Shown: positions 1 through 9,585, counted from the stretch's first letter. The stretch is DNA of 62,993 bases from Bacteroidota bacterium (GCA_025356715.1 JANXRU010000070.1:1-62993); one strand, 5' to 3'. The notes: generated by a model from the letters alone, not told the origin. Translations and numbers: made by a program.

Positions 1-896
1 TGTTTGTATTTTGGTAAAAACACCGTCATATAATCGCTTAGCTTCATGCCAGGCTTAAAATCATAAAAAGATTTACCTTCTTTTAATATGGTATTACCTT
101 GTAAATGGCAACGCTGACAAATGTCAAACTGCCCTTCAATACTGAGTTTAGCAGGATTTACAATGCTGTAATCAATGTATTTAGAGGTGTCAATTTTAGA
201 ACTCGTGCTTCTTTCAGCCACATGTATGCTTCCTGGCCCATGACATCGCTCGCAGCCAATACCCTTTTCAACGGATCTATATTTGTTTTCAGAACCTAAT
301 ACAAAATCTGGATAAGAGTTGTGGCAGCTCATACATTCCAATCCTATTTTACGCATAAATCGACTATTATGGCCGTTTTCGAAACCAGGGGGTAAATCCC
401 ATGTTTTTTTCTGTGTGTAAAATGTCATTGGCATTTGGTTTAAATAACCATTAACCGATTGTATATGAGAATTAGTATGTTGCCCCGAACCAATAATATA
501 ATTAACCGTTTCAAGTCGTTTATAAATCGTATCTCGCCCTTTCATCCTATATTCTAAAAAGCGTAAACTGTCATTTGCCCAAAAAGCTTTATAATTAAAA
601 TCACCAATTTTATCTTGAATGACTGATGTGTGATAATCTCCAGCTGATTTATTTGTAGATGCCACATCAAACGATTTACCCATACCCGTATTAATAAACG
701 TATTATAAATAGATTGATGACAAAGCTTACAGGTATTTATTCCCACATATTTAGCGGAATCGTGATGGTTTTTATAAAGTATCGTATCTGTTTTTTGCAC
801 AACATGAGTTTGCCCCCCCGTTGGAGTTTGACAAGAAAATACAAATCCGCCAACAACAATCGCTACAAAACCGAATATATAATATAGTGTTTTCAA
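1..896 (-). CDS. Multiheme cytochrome c family lipoprotein, C-terminus cut by window edge
   Basis: This open frame runs from a TTG at 896 off the left edge, giving about 298 visible residues. No in-frame ATG lies between the upstream stop and the signal peptide, so TTG is the likely start. The N-terminus is a hydrophobic stretch ending in FVFSC, a lipoprotein signal. Four c-type heme motifs are visible in order: CKLCH, CMSCH, CERCH and CQRCH, which resembles cytochrome c554-like multiheme electron carriers (inferred from motifs only). It should sit on the outer face of a membrane and pass electrons; the partner is not visible. A run of seven C/G at 813-819 follows the lipobox region. The reading frame is clear, the family name less so. 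Confidence 0.85.
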   Translation of the reverse strand, partial: MKTLYYIFGFVAIVVGGFVFSCQTPTGGQTHVVQKTDTILYKNHHDSAKYVGINTCKLCHQSIYNTFINTGMGKSFDVASTNKSAGDYHTSVIQDKIGDFNYKAFWANDSLRFLEYRMKGRDTIYKRLETVNYIIGSGQHTNSHIQSVNGYLNQMPMTFYTQKKTWDLPPGFENGHNSRFMRKIGLECMSCHNSYPDFVLGSENKYRSVEKGIGCERCHGPGSIHVAERSTSSKIDTSKYIDYSIVNPAKLSIEGQFDICQRCHLQGNTILKEGKSFYDFKPGMKLSDYMTVFLPKYK

Positions 897-963
897 TAAA
901 GGAGTGTTTATTTTTTTAACTCAAAAATAGAGAAACTATTTAGATTATCGACCGCATCCTAAT

Positions 964-996
964 TTTGTTTTAAAAAGCTGAATTGTTGTATATTTG
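964..996 (+). promoter_or_regulatory. Bacteroidota-type promoter, TTTG / TATATTTG
   Basis: TTTG at 964-967 and TATATTTG at 989-996 are separated by 21 bases and match the Bacteroidota -33/-7 pattern with its TAnnTTTG box. The ATG of the next gene begins at 1001, only four bases after the box, so transcription would start at or very near the start codon. Confidence 0.5.
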
Positions 997-1000
997 ATTC

Positions 1001-1402
1001 ATGAATTTTATTATTAAACTATTTATTTCTGCCTTAGCTGTTCTCATTACTGCTTATTTTTTGGATGGAGTCACAATAGGGAACAACCAATTTTATAATA
1101 GCAATTCTCCCGAATTAAATAAATTTTCCACAGCCTTGTTAGTTGCTATTGTGTTAGCATTTCTAAATACCATTGTAAAGCCAATACTGACAGTTCTTTC
1201 TTTACCTATTACTTTTTTTACTTTAGGATTATTTTTATTAGTTATAAATGCAGGCATTATATTATTTGCCGATAAATTAGTAGATGGATTTAAAGTAGAT
1301 GGGTTTTGGACAGCATTATGGTTTAGTTTGATACTAGCTTTAGTCAGTAGTTTTTTAAACTTATTTAATAAAAAAGAGGAAAAATCTAATACATTTAATT
1401 AA
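1001..1402 (+). CDS. Phage holin family IV-type membrane protein (YvlD-like)
   Basis: This 133-residue protein is mostly hydrophobic, with about four membrane segments. The pattern AFLNTIVKPILTVLSLPITF followed by a glycine/leucine-rich helix is typical of the PF04020 holin-4 superfamily, small integral membrane proteins common on bacterial chromosomes and not tied to phage. The function of the family is not well known. Its stop overlaps the start of the next gene by one base (TAATG), so the two are probably co-translated. There is no phage context here, and a lysis role is unlikely. Confidence 0.85.
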   Translation: MNFIIKLFISALAVLITAYFLDGVTIGNNQFYNSNSPELNKFSTALLVAIVLAFLNTIVKPILTVLSLPITFFTLGLFLLVINAGIILFADKLVDGFKVDGFWTALWFSLILALVSSFLNLFNKKEEKSNTFN

Positions 1403-3321
1403 TGATTAAAAAAATCAATATTTATGTTTTTGTATTTTTAATTATTTCCTTTTACAATGGGCTAGGTCAAGCAAAACAAGATTCTCTTATTATTGAAAGG
1501 TGGCTTAATAAAGTAAAACAGGTTGAGCAAATCAATATTGATTCTGCGTTAGAATATGCGAATATTGCATACAATTTAGCAAAGGAACATAAAGATGTTT
1601 ATTTAAAGTGTAAAACAACTTTACGATTAGGGATAGTTTATCAAAATATAACAAATTATAAAAAAGCAACACAATTATATAAAGAAGGCCTTCGTTTGGC
1701 AGAACAATTAAACAATAAAAAATTGTTATGCCAAGCGTATAATTGTTTTGGCAATTTGTTTGGCTTACAAAAACAAGTAGATCAGGCATCAGAATATTTT
1801 AAAAAAGCATTAGTTTTAAGTAAAGAATTAAATGATACAAGAAAAGTTTCTGTTATTTTATCAAACTTAGCTAATATTGAATATAGCAAAGCTTATGTAA
1901 GCAAAGATTACAAAAAATGCAATTTAACCTATCAAGATGCTTATGAATGGGCAATAGTAGCAAAAGATACAGAACAGATTATTTCGGTTGTTGGTAATTG
2001 GGGCATGTCTTATAGCGATGAAGGCAATTTCAAATTGTCCGAAGAAAAAATAAAGTATGCAATATCATTAGCGGAAATAGCAAATAAAAATTCTGATTTA
2101 ATTTCACTATATCATTATCTCGGCAGAACTTACAGTTTTATGAAAGAGTATGATAAATCGCTCGCATCATACACTAAAAGTTTGGATTTAGCTTTTGAAT
2201 TCAAAGACGCAGATTTTGAATCTGAAAATTATTATTGCTTAGCCGAACTCAACTATGAAACCGGAAAATATAAAGAAGCCTATGACTATTTTGAAAAATA
2301 TAAAACAACCGAAGACACTATATCAAGTAAGGCTGTTATTAACGAGCTCAATGCGATAAAAGTACAATACGACACTGAAAAAAAACAGAAAGAAATTGAA
2401 TTATTAAAGGTAAATGCTAATAAAGATAAAATTATGAAAATCAGCCTTTTTATTGGCTCTTTGTTTCTTTTATTTCTTGCATTTTTATTGTTTAATCGTT
2501 ATAAACTAAAATCAAAAACAAACATTCTTTTAGAAAAACAAAACAGTATTATTTCCGAAAAAAACAAAGATATTTCTGACAGTATTAATTATGCTAAAAA
2601 AATACAAGATGCAATTTTACCAAGCCTCTCTGAAATTAAAAAAGTATTTCCTGAAAGTTTTGTTCTATCATTACCTAAAGATGTCGTAAGTGGGGATTTT
2701 TATTGGGTTACCGAAAACGAACAGTACAAATTATTTGTAGTTGCCGATTGCACTGGACATGGCGTTCCTGGGGCTTTTATGAGCATGATTGGAAATACAT
2801 TATTAAATAATATTGTAAATGAACGAAAAAACTATACCCCACATATTATTTTAAATGAACTTCGTAATGACATTATAAGTTCTTTAAAACAAGGAGAAGA
2901 CTCTCCAAACAAAGACGGGATGGATATTTCGCTAATCTGTATTAATAAAAAAACCCAGGTTATGCAAGTCGCTTGTGCCAATAACCCCATTTGGATAATT
3001 AAAAATGATAAATCAATCATTGAAATAAAAGCAGATAAACAACCAATCGGGTATAGCTTTGTTACTCAGGCGGACTTTACACTTCAAACATTTGAGTTAG
3101 AAAAAGGAGATATAATATATCAATTTACAGATGGTTTTGCTGATCAATTTGGAGGAGAAAAAGGCAAGAAGTACAAATACAATAAATTAAAAGAAACTCT
3201 TTTAGATATTTGTAATAAGCCACTTAGTCAGCAAGAAGAAATCCTTAAAAACGCCTTTATTGCCTGGAAAGGTGATTTAGCTCAAATTGACGATGTTTTA
3301 GTAACCGGCATTAAAGTGTAG
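1402..3321 (+). CDS. TPR-repeat membrane protein with SpoIIE-type (PP2C) phosphatase domain
   Basis: The protein has 639 residues. It starts with a signal peptide (to about 22), continues with a periplasmic array of TPR helical pairs (about 40-330), one membrane helix (about 343-366), a short coiled linker and a cytoplasmic SpoIIE domain (about 410-639). The phosphatase motifs are intact: SGDFYW, DCTGHGVPGAF, a DGMDIS segment, TDGFADQFGG and a final DD pair, matching the metal-binding aspartates of PP2C enzymes. The family usually dephosphorylates anti-anti-sigma factors in response to a signal sensed outside. No STAS or anti-sigma partner is nearby. It is translationally coupled to the holin-like protein. 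Confidence 0.9.
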   Translation: MIKKINIYVFVFLIISFYNGLGQAKQDSLIIERWLNKVKQVEQINIDSALEYANIAYNLAKEHKDVYLKCKTTLRLGIVYQNITNYKKATQLYKEGLRLAEQLNNKKLLCQAYNCFGNLFGLQKQVDQASEYFKKALVLSKELNDTRKVSVILSNLANIEYSKAYVSKDYKKCNLTYQDAYEWAIVAKDTEQIISVVGNWGMSYSDEGNFKLSEEKIKYAISLAEIANKNSDLISLYHYLGRTYSFMKEYDKSLASYTKSLDLAFEFKDADFESENYYCLAELNYETGKYKEAYDYFEKYKTTEDTISSKAVINELNAIKVQYDTEKKQKEIELLKVNANKDKIMKISLFIGSLFLLFLAFLLFNRYKLKSKTNILLEKQNSIISEKNKDISDSINYAKKIQDAILPSLSEIKKVFPESFVLSLPKDVVSGDFYWVTENEQYKLFVVADCTGHGVPGAFMSMIGNTLLNNIVNERKNYTPHIILNELRNDIISSLKQGEDSPNKDGMDISLICINKKTQVMQVACANNPIWIIKNDKSIIEIKADKQPIGYSFVTQADFTLQTFELEKGDIIYQFTDGFADQFGGEKGKKYKYNKLKETLLDICNKPLSQQEEILKNAFIAWKGDLAQIDDVLVTGIKV

Positions 3322-3370
3322 TCGCCGTTAAAAAACGTTAATCGTCCATTATACCTGCTGTTTACTTTAT

Positions 3371-3378
3371 TATATTTG
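3371..3378 (+). promoter_or_regulatory. TATATTTG -7 box upstream of the histidine kinase
   Basis: TATATTTG matches the Bacteroidota TAnnTTTG -7 consensus and ends five bases before the ATG at 3384. No clear TTG was found at -33 spacing. Like the box at 989, it would give a nearly leaderless mRNA. Confidence 0.4.
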
Positions 3379-3383
3379 TTTAA

Positions 3384-4961
3384 ATGAATAAACATAATTT
3401 AGGCATAATATCTGTTTTGGTTGGCGTTGCGCTAATTGCCTTAATTGCTGTGCAAATTTATTGGATTAAAAGTTCCGTAATTCTTAAGGAAGAGGATTTT
3501 GAGAGACATGTAAATGAAGCGCTAAAAACAACATCTTATGTTCTTGAAAAGATTGCGACTAAAAATAAAAACATAAAAAAAATAAAATTACGAAAGCAAG
3601 GCGTTCGTGTATCAACCCCTGGCTTAGTTACAGTTAATAATCCAACAGGAAACAATGTTCAAGTACGCATTTTCGAAGAGCTAAGCACTGATTCCTGTGG
3701 GGTAGTCACCAGTCGCTTATCTCAAAAAGAATTTGTTGGCGACTCCTTAAATTCTCAAAATCATTTTTTACCTTATGAGTTATTAAATGCTTCTCAAAAT
3801 ACGTCTAAAAACCTCGACAATTTGCGAAAGGAGCTATTAAAATCAAAAACAGAAACGGTTAATGATTTGTTTGATGAATTAATTAGTATTAATGTATATA
3901 ATGATTATAAACCGAAAGTGGACTCCCTTTTGTTAGATAGCGTGCTTCATCAGGAATTAAAACTGCAAGGTGTTGATGCAAAATTTGCCTATACGCTATC
4001 AAATAAATTGGCAAACTCTAAGTCTAAAGGAAATTATAAAGAGCCACAACGCGATTGCGATTCCGCAAGTTGTTGTTTTAAAGTTAACTTATCTCCTAAT
4101 AATGTTTTTGTAACACCGCAATACTTAACGGTTAATTTTATTAACCAGCATAATTATCTATTACAAACAATGTGGTTAATGTTGATGCTATCTGCTTTTA
4201 TTATTCTCATTTTGATTTTTGCTTTTTATTATACGATCTCAACTATTTCAAAGCAAAAAAAATTATCTATTATCAAAAATGATTTCATAAGTAATATGAC
4301 TCATGAGTTTAAAACACCAATTAGCACAATTTCCCTTGCTGCCGAAATGCTTAATGATGATACCATTGTTAAAACACCTGAAAAACAAAGTCGTTTTGTG
4401 AAAATGATTCGTGATGAAAATAAACGATTAAGTGTGCTCGTAGAAAGTATTTTACAAACCTCGATTCTTGATAAAGGAGAATTTAAATTAAAGCGAAGCG
4501 ATGTTGATGTGCACGACATTATCAATCAAGCCATTATCAATACGCAATTATTAATTGATGCTCGTCAAGGGTCAATTTCTGTCAATTTAGAGGCAACCAA
4601 GCACACCATATATGCTGATAAAGTTCATCTAACCAACATTATATTCAATTTAATAGATAATGCTATAAAATACACGAAAGAAGCTCCGGTAATCGTTATT
4701 TCTACCAAAGACTTTGTTACTGGCATAGAAATAAACATAAAAGATAATGGAATAGGAATTAGCAAGGAAAATCAGCGTAAAATATTTGATAAATTTTACC
4801 GTGTTCCAACAGGAAATGTGCACAATGTGAAAGGTTTTGGTTTAGGATTGAGCTACGTTCAAGCAGTAATTTTTAAACATAATGGCACAATTAATGTTAT
4901 TAGTGAATTAGGGAAGGGTAGTAACTTTAAAATTGTGTTGCCTTATAAAATAGAAGAGTAA
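3384..4961 (+). CDS. Two-component sensor histidine kinase
   Basis: This 525-residue protein has one membrane helix at about 8-27, a sensor region of about 230 residues outside the cytoplasm and a second helix at about 265-288. The kinase core follows: an H-box NMTHEFKTP with His307, an N-box NLIDNAIKYT, a G1 box DNGIGIS, an F-box DKFYRVP and a G2 box GFGLGLSY. It should autophosphorylate on His307 and pass the phosphate to the OmpR-type regulator that starts 20 bases downstream. The sensor region contains an unusual cysteine cluster (CDSASCC) shortly before the second helix; its ligand is unknown. Confidence 0.95.
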   Translation: MNKHNLGIISVLVGVALIALIAVQIYWIKSSVILKEEDFERHVNEALKTTSYVLEKIATKNKNIKKIKLRKQGVRVSTPGLVTVNNPTGNNVQVRIFEELSTDSCGVVTSRLSQKEFVGDSLNSQNHFLPYELLNASQNTSKNLDNLRKELLKSKTETVNDLFDELISINVYNDYKPKVDSLLLDSVLHQELKLQGVDAKFAYTLSNKLANSKSKGNYKEPQRDCDSASCCFKVNLSPNNVFVTPQYLTVNFINQHNYLLQTMWLMLMLSAFIILILIFAFYYTISTISKQKKLSIIKNDFISNMTHEFKTPISTISLAAEMLNDDTIVKTPEKQSRFVKMIRDENKRLSVLVESILQTSILDKGEFKLKRSDVDVHDIINQAIINTQLLIDARQGSISVNLEATKHTIYADKVHLTNIIFNLIDNAIKYTKEAPVIVISTKDFVTGIEINIKDNGIGISKENQRKIFDKFYRVPTGNVHNVKGFGLGLSYVQAVIFKHNGTINVISELGKGSNFKIVLPYKIEE

Positions 4962-4981
4962 TAAATACAAAAATAAATCTT

Positions 4982-5683
4982 ATGGAAAACGTAAAAACAA
5001 GAGTTCTGTTGGTTGAAGATGATGCAAACTTAGGCACACTTTTACAAGAATATTTAGAGGCAAAAGGTTTTGAAACAAAATTAGCAACAGATGGTAAAAA
5101 AGGTTTTGATGCATTTTGTAAACAAGAATTTGATTTGTTGTTATTAGATGTCATGATGCCAGTTAAAGATGGATTAACATTAGCAAAAGAAATTAGAGTA
5201 ACAGATAAGCATGTGCCCATTATCTTTTTAACTGCAAAAAGCATGAAAGAAGATACCATTGAAGGTTTTAATGCTGGCGCAGATGACTATATCACAAAAC
5301 CATTTAGTATGGATGAGTTATTAGCCCGAGTGACTGCAGTATTAAGAAGAAGTAGCAAACAACGAGTTCATAACACAGAGGATATTAATTTTACGATTGG
5401 CGCTTATACATTCAATTCTGAAACCCAAGCTTTAATTAACAATGGCCACGAACAAAAATTAACTACCAAAGAAAGTCAGTTAATGCGCTTATTATGCGTT
5501 CATAAAAATGATGTCATGGATAGAAATTTTGCTTTGAAAACAATTTGGCAAGATGATAATTATTTTAATGGCAGAAGCATGGATGTTTACATTGCTAAAC
5601 TTCGAAAATATTTAAAAGATGACTCTAAAGTGGAAATTGTAAACGTTCACGGAAAAGGCTTTAAATTATTAGTGAACTCATAG
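4982..5683 (+). CDS. OmpR-family DNA-binding response regulator
   Basis: The 233-residue protein has a receiver domain (1-120) with acidic residues EDD near position 12, phosphoacceptor Asp56 in LLLLDVMMP, a conserved TAK threonine segment and the lysine of YITKPF. A winged-helix effector domain follows (about 135-233), ending in the recognition helix and wing RSMDVYIAKLRKYL and HGKGFKL. It lies 20 bases after the histidine kinase and is its probable partner. The DNA targets cannot be told from the window. Confidence 0.95.
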   Translation: MENVKTRVLLVEDDANLGTLLQEYLEAKGFETKLATDGKKGFDAFCKQEFDLLLLDVMMPVKDGLTLAKEIRVTDKHVPIIFLTAKSMKEDTIEGFNAGADDYITKPFSMDELLARVTAVLRRSSKQRVHNTEDINFTIGAYTFNSETQALINNGHEQKLTTKESQLMRLLCVHKNDVMDRNFALKTIWQDDNYFNGRSMDVYIAKLRKYLKDDSKVEIVNVHGKGFKLLVNS

Positions 5684-5706
5684 ATTAAAAAATTAGTTAT
5701 TTCAAT

Positions 5707-5746
5707 TAAAAGTGGTTTATTTTGTATAAATAAACCACTTTTTTTA
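5707..5746 (+). terminator. Rho-independent terminator after the two-component operon
   Basis: Perfect arms AAAGTGGTTTAT (5709-5720) and ATAAACCACTTT (5730-5741) enclose a nine-base loop and run into a T tract. It separates the two-component operon from murF-alr. Confidence 0.85.
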
Positions 5747-5790
5747 TTCTGTACAATTCTCAGAACATATCGGAAATCATTAACGCTAAA

Positions 5791-8214
5791 ATGATTGGCA
5801 TTAATACTATTGCTATTAGTCAATTATTAATTGATAGCCGACAATTAACTGAGCCGAATCAAACCATTTTTATTGCATTAGTGACAAATCGAAATGATGC
5901 GCATCAATATGTTTTTGATTTATACAATAAAGGAGTCAAAACGTTTTTAGTAAACCATGTTCCAGAAAATTGTAAAGAATTAAAAGACGTTTGCTTTTTA
6001 CTGGTTAATAATACATTAGAGGCGCTTCAAACATTGGCAACCCATCACAGAGAACGATTTCACATACCAATTATAGGTATTACAGGAAGTAATGGGAAAA
6101 CAATCGTAAAAGAATGGTTGTATCAATTATTAAAGCAAGATTATACGATTTGTAGAAGCCCAAAAAGTTATAATTCACAAGTGGGGGTGCCACTTTCTAT
6201 ATGGCAACTAAATCAACAACACACTTTGGGTATTTTTGAAGCAGGCATATCGCAAGTTTCGGAAATGGATAAATTACTTGAGATTATTAAACCAACGATT
6301 GGAATCCTTACCTCTATGGGAACCGCTCACGATGAAGGATTTAGAGACCCAGAACAAAAACTAATTGAAAAATTCAAGTTATTTAAACACAGCGATTTCG
6401 TAATTGCTAACACAATATATTTTACTCAAAATCAACTAAACGTTGTCACTCAAAAAAAAGCATTTATTGTTTCCAAAGATATTTCGGCCGATTTACAAGT
6501 TATATCAATTGATACAACATCAACCCAAGTAACTATTTCGGCCTCATATAAAAACGAAACAATTAAATGTACAATTCCGTTTACTGACGAAGCAAGTATT
6601 AATAATGCGTTAACGTGTTGGGCAGTTTTATTGCATTTAAATATTGCAAATGAAGAAATTCAAAGACGGATGTTGTTATTGCAATCTGTAGCTATGCGTT
6701 TGGAATTAAAGTTAGGAAATAATAATTGCATTTTAATCAACGACTTTTACAACTCTGACATATCTGCCCTTGAAATTGCTTTACATCATCAAAAACAACA
6801 ACATCGCGGGGGAAACAAAGTGGTGATTCTGTCAGATATTGAACAATCAGGAAAATTAGGTTCAGAGTTATATGCACAAGTTTCAAATTTATTAACGCGA
6901 TTTGGAATAGATGTTTTAATAGGGATTGGTAAGGAAATTTCTTCTCAACAAAAAGCAATTACTATTCCATCTTATTTTTTCGAAAATACACCAGTCTTTA
7001 TTGATGAAGCTAAAACTAACAAAGCGTTACAATTTCAAAACAGCATTGTTCTGCTTAAAGGCGCTCGTAGTTTTGGATTTGAACGTATTAGTAAATATTT
7101 GCAACAAAAAAGTCACGATACGGTTTTAGAAATAAATTTAAACAACTTAATCCATAATCTTAATTTTTACCGTTCGCAAATTAAAAAAGAAACAAAAATA
7201 ATGTGTATGGTAAAGGCAACAGGCTATGGAAGTGGCAGCACTGAAATTGCTTTTACGTTGCAGCATCACCAAGTCAATTATTTAGCTGTTGCTTATGCAG
7301 ATGAGGGAGTAGAGCTTCGGAAAGCTGGCATCCATTTGCCGATTATGGTAATGAGTCCAGAAGAGTCGAGTTACGACGACATGATAGATTATCATTTAGA
7401 ACCCGAAATTTATTCATTTAAAGTAGCGAAAGAATTTTTGCAAGCCTTACAAAATAAAGCTATATCGGAGCCTTATCCTGTTCATCTTAAATTAGACACG
7501 GGCATGCATCGTTTGGGTTTTGAAGAATTTGAAATAACGGCTTTATGTCATTTACTAAAAAAAGAATCATCCCTTCATATTAAAAGTATATTCTCGCATT
7601 TAGTAGCAAGTGATGACAAAGCTTTCGACGACTTTACTAATTCTCAAATTTCTGTATTTGAAAAATCAGCCATTCAATTGGAAAAAACAATTGATTACTC
7701 AACCATTAAACACATTTGTAATTCTGGTGCCATTACACGGTTTAAAGACGCGCAATATAATATGGTTCGTTTGGGAATCGGGTTGTACGGCGTTGGATTT
7801 AACACTATTGAAAACGAAAATCTACAAAACATTAGTACTTTAAAAACAAAAATATCACAACTCAAAAAAGTGAATGCTGGCGATTCAGTTGGTTATAGCC
7901 GTAAAGGCATTATTACCAAACCCACAACCATTGCTACTATTCCCATAGGATATGCCGATGGATTTAATAGAAATTTAGGTAATGGGAATTTCTCTGTTTC
8001 AATTAATAATATGCTTTGCCCAACCGTTGGTAATATTTGTATGGATATGTGTATGGTTGATGTGACAAATAGTATTTGTAAAGAAGGAGATGAAGTTGTT
8101 ATTTTTGAAACTAACGAACAATTAATGAATCTTTCAAAGGCTATGAACACAATACCTTACGAGGTGTTAACTAGTATTTCTACCCGCGTAAAAAGAGTGT
8201 ATGTTCAAGAGTAA
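5791..8214 (+). CDS. murF-alr: Bifunctional UDP-MurNAc-tripeptide:D-Ala-D-Ala ligase / alanine racemase
   Basis: This 807-residue fusion joins two steps of peptidoglycan precursor synthesis. Residues 1 to about 435 form a Mur ligase with the ATP-binding loop GSNGKT at 99-104; it adds D-Ala-D-Ala to UDP-MurNAc-tripeptide. Residues from about 440 form a fold III alanine racemase with the PLP lysine at 475 (MVKATGYG) and the catalytic tyrosine at 702 (SVGYSRKG), which makes D-alanine. The fused form is common in Bacteroidota, so it supports the taxonomic call. Both active sites look intact. The last 14 bases overlap the following lipoprotein gene. Confidence 0.95.
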   Translation: MIGINTIAISQLLIDSRQLTEPNQTIFIALVTNRNDAHQYVFDLYNKGVKTFLVNHVPENCKELKDVCFLLVNNTLEALQTLATHHRERFHIPIIGITGSNGKTIVKEWLYQLLKQDYTICRSPKSYNSQVGVPLSIWQLNQQHTLGIFEAGISQVSEMDKLLEIIKPTIGILTSMGTAHDEGFRDPEQKLIEKFKLFKHSDFVIANTIYFTQNQLNVVTQKKAFIVSKDISADLQVISIDTTSTQVTISASYKNETIKCTIPFTDEASINNALTCWAVLLHLNIANEEIQRRMLLLQSVAMRLELKLGNNNCILINDFYNSDISALEIALHHQKQQHRGGNKVVILSDIEQSGKLGSELYAQVSNLLTRFGIDVLIGIGKEISSQQKAITIPSYFFENTPVFIDEAKTNKALQFQNSIVLLKGARSFGFERISKYLQQKSHDTVLEINLNNLIHNLNFYRSQIKKETKIMCMVKATGYGSGSTEIAFTLQHHQVNYLAVAYADEGVELRKAGIHLPIMVMSPEESSYDDMIDYHLEPEIYSFKVAKEFLQALQNKAISEPYPVHLKLDTGMHRLGFEEFEITALCHLLKKESSLHIKSIFSHLVASDDKAFDDFTNSQISVFEKSAIQLEKTIDYSTIKHICNSGAITRFKDAQYNMVRLGIGLYGVGFNTIENENLQNISTLKTKISQLKKVNAGDSVGYSRKGIITKPTTIATIPIGYADGFNRNLGNGNFSVSINNMLCPTVGNICMDMCMVDVTNSICKEGDEVVIFETNEQLMNLSKAMNTIPYEVLTSISTRVKRVYVQE

Positions 8215-9562
8215 AATAATTATCATCCCTTTTTTTGTTGTGTTTTTCAGTTGTACTGAAAACAAAAAAGACTCTATTGTAAAATCAAATCCAACGTTTG
8301 AAGATATTGCGCCTATCATTTATAAAAACTGTACGCCTTGTCATAGAGCAGGAGAAAGCGGACCTTTTGAATTAAATTCATACGAGGATGTTAAAAAAAA
8401 CGGCAAGAAAATAAAATTTGTAACTCAAACGCGTTATATGCCACCATGGCCTGCGGACAATCATTACACGCATTTTATAGGCGAGCGCGTATTAACTATT
8501 GAAGAAATTGAAGTAATAAAATGTTGGGTTGAAAACGACATGCCTGAAGGAGATAAGAGCAAGACGGTTTCGGTGCCAAGCTTTTATGAAGGATCTTCAT
8601 TTGGAAAACCAGATACTGTGATTAATTTTAATAAAGCCATACCTCTGCAAGGCAATGGGGATGATCATTTTTACATCGTTAAAATCCCGATGAAATTTGC
8701 GAAAGATACATTTGTACGTTACTTCGAGTTTGTTCCAGATCAACGCAAATTAGCTCATCACATTAACGGCCATTTAATTAATTATGATGAAGGCAAGAAG
8801 AAAGAATTACAGTTGGGCTTATCTTATGCTTTAGATGAATATAAAGACTATAAAAATGTGTATGCGCAATTAAATATTTTAAATGATGATGGTTCGTTCC
8901 CAACATTAACACCCAACACCGTTTATTACCTTCCTGGGTACACCCCACCTGTTTACCCAAAAGAAATAGGAGGTTATAAGGTAAATAAAACCTCCGCCAT
9001 ATTTTTAAAAAGCATTCATTATGGGCCAAGCAATGCTGATGTATTAGATAGTTCGCACATTAATATTTTTTATGGACCAAAACCTAAACGCCCAATTAGA
9101 GAAACACAACTAGGCACTTTTGGCGTTTCTAAAATTGAACCTGAATTTATTTTACAAGCCAATCAAGTGCAAACCTTTCATACACAAGCAACGCTGGATA
9201 CTGATGTTTCATTATTATCTGTCAACCCTCACATGCATTTATTAGGCAAATCGTTTTGGGCATTTGCAATAAAGTCTAATGGCGACACCATTCCATTAAT
9301 TAAAATACATAAATGGGATTTTAAATGGCAATATTATTATACCTATCAGCATCCAATTAAAATTTCAGCCGGAACCACTATACATGTTTATGGAACCTTT
9401 GATAATACATCTAAAAATCCTTTTAATCCAAATCACCCACCAAAACAAGTGGTTCAAGGTGAAGCAGTAAAAAGTATGAGAACAACTCAGGAAATGTTTC
9501 AATTTATTTTTACGTATTTGTCATATCAACAAGGAGATGAACAACTTGATTTGAGTAAATAA
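8201..9562 (+). CDS. Lipoprotein with c-type heme motif and PHM/DBH-like dicopper monooxygenase domain
   Basis: This 453-residue protein begins with a lipoprotein signal (FFSC) and carries one heme-binding motif, CTPCH at 44-48, in a short cytochrome-like module (about 30-110). The rest resembles copper type II ascorbate-dependent monooxygenases such as peptidylglycine hydroxylase. Candidate ligands for both copper sites are present in order: His186-His187, His273, the HMH pair His344/His346 and Met432. From these motifs I infer an exported monooxygenase that may receive electrons through its own heme. The substrate is unknown. Its start overlaps murF-alr by 14 bases. Automatic annotation may call it only a cytochrome c. 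Confidence 0.75.
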   Translation: MFKSKIIIIPFFVVFFSCTENKKDSIVKSNPTFEDIAPIIYKNCTPCHRAGESGPFELNSYEDVKKNGKKIKFVTQTRYMPPWPADNHYTHFIGERVLTIEEIEVIKCWVENDMPEGDKSKTVSVPSFYEGSSFGKPDTVINFNKAIPLQGNGDDHFYIVKIPMKFAKDTFVRYFEFVPDQRKLAHHINGHLINYDEGKKKELQLGLSYALDEYKDYKNVYAQLNILNDDGSFPTLTPNTVYYLPGYTPPVYPKEIGGYKVNKTSAIFLKSIHYGPSNADVLDSSHINIFYGPKPKRPIRETQLGTFGVSKIEPEFILQANQVQTFHTQATLDTDVSLLSVNPHMHLLGKSFWAFAIKSNGDTIPLIKIHKWDFKWQYYYTYQHPIKISAGTTIHVYGTFDNTSKNPFNPNHPPKQVVQGEAVKSMRTTQEMFQFIFTYLSYQQGDEQLDLSK

Positions 9563-9585
9563 ATAGTATATTTAATTGATTAATT

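Noticed and set aside
1001..1402. Prophage indicated by a holin-like gene
   Set aside because: The holin-4 superfamily is common on chromosomes, and no other phage gene is nearby.
5791..8214. Assembly or frameshift artefact joining murF and alr
   Set aside because: The fused form is usual in Bacteroidota, and both domains keep their active-site residues.
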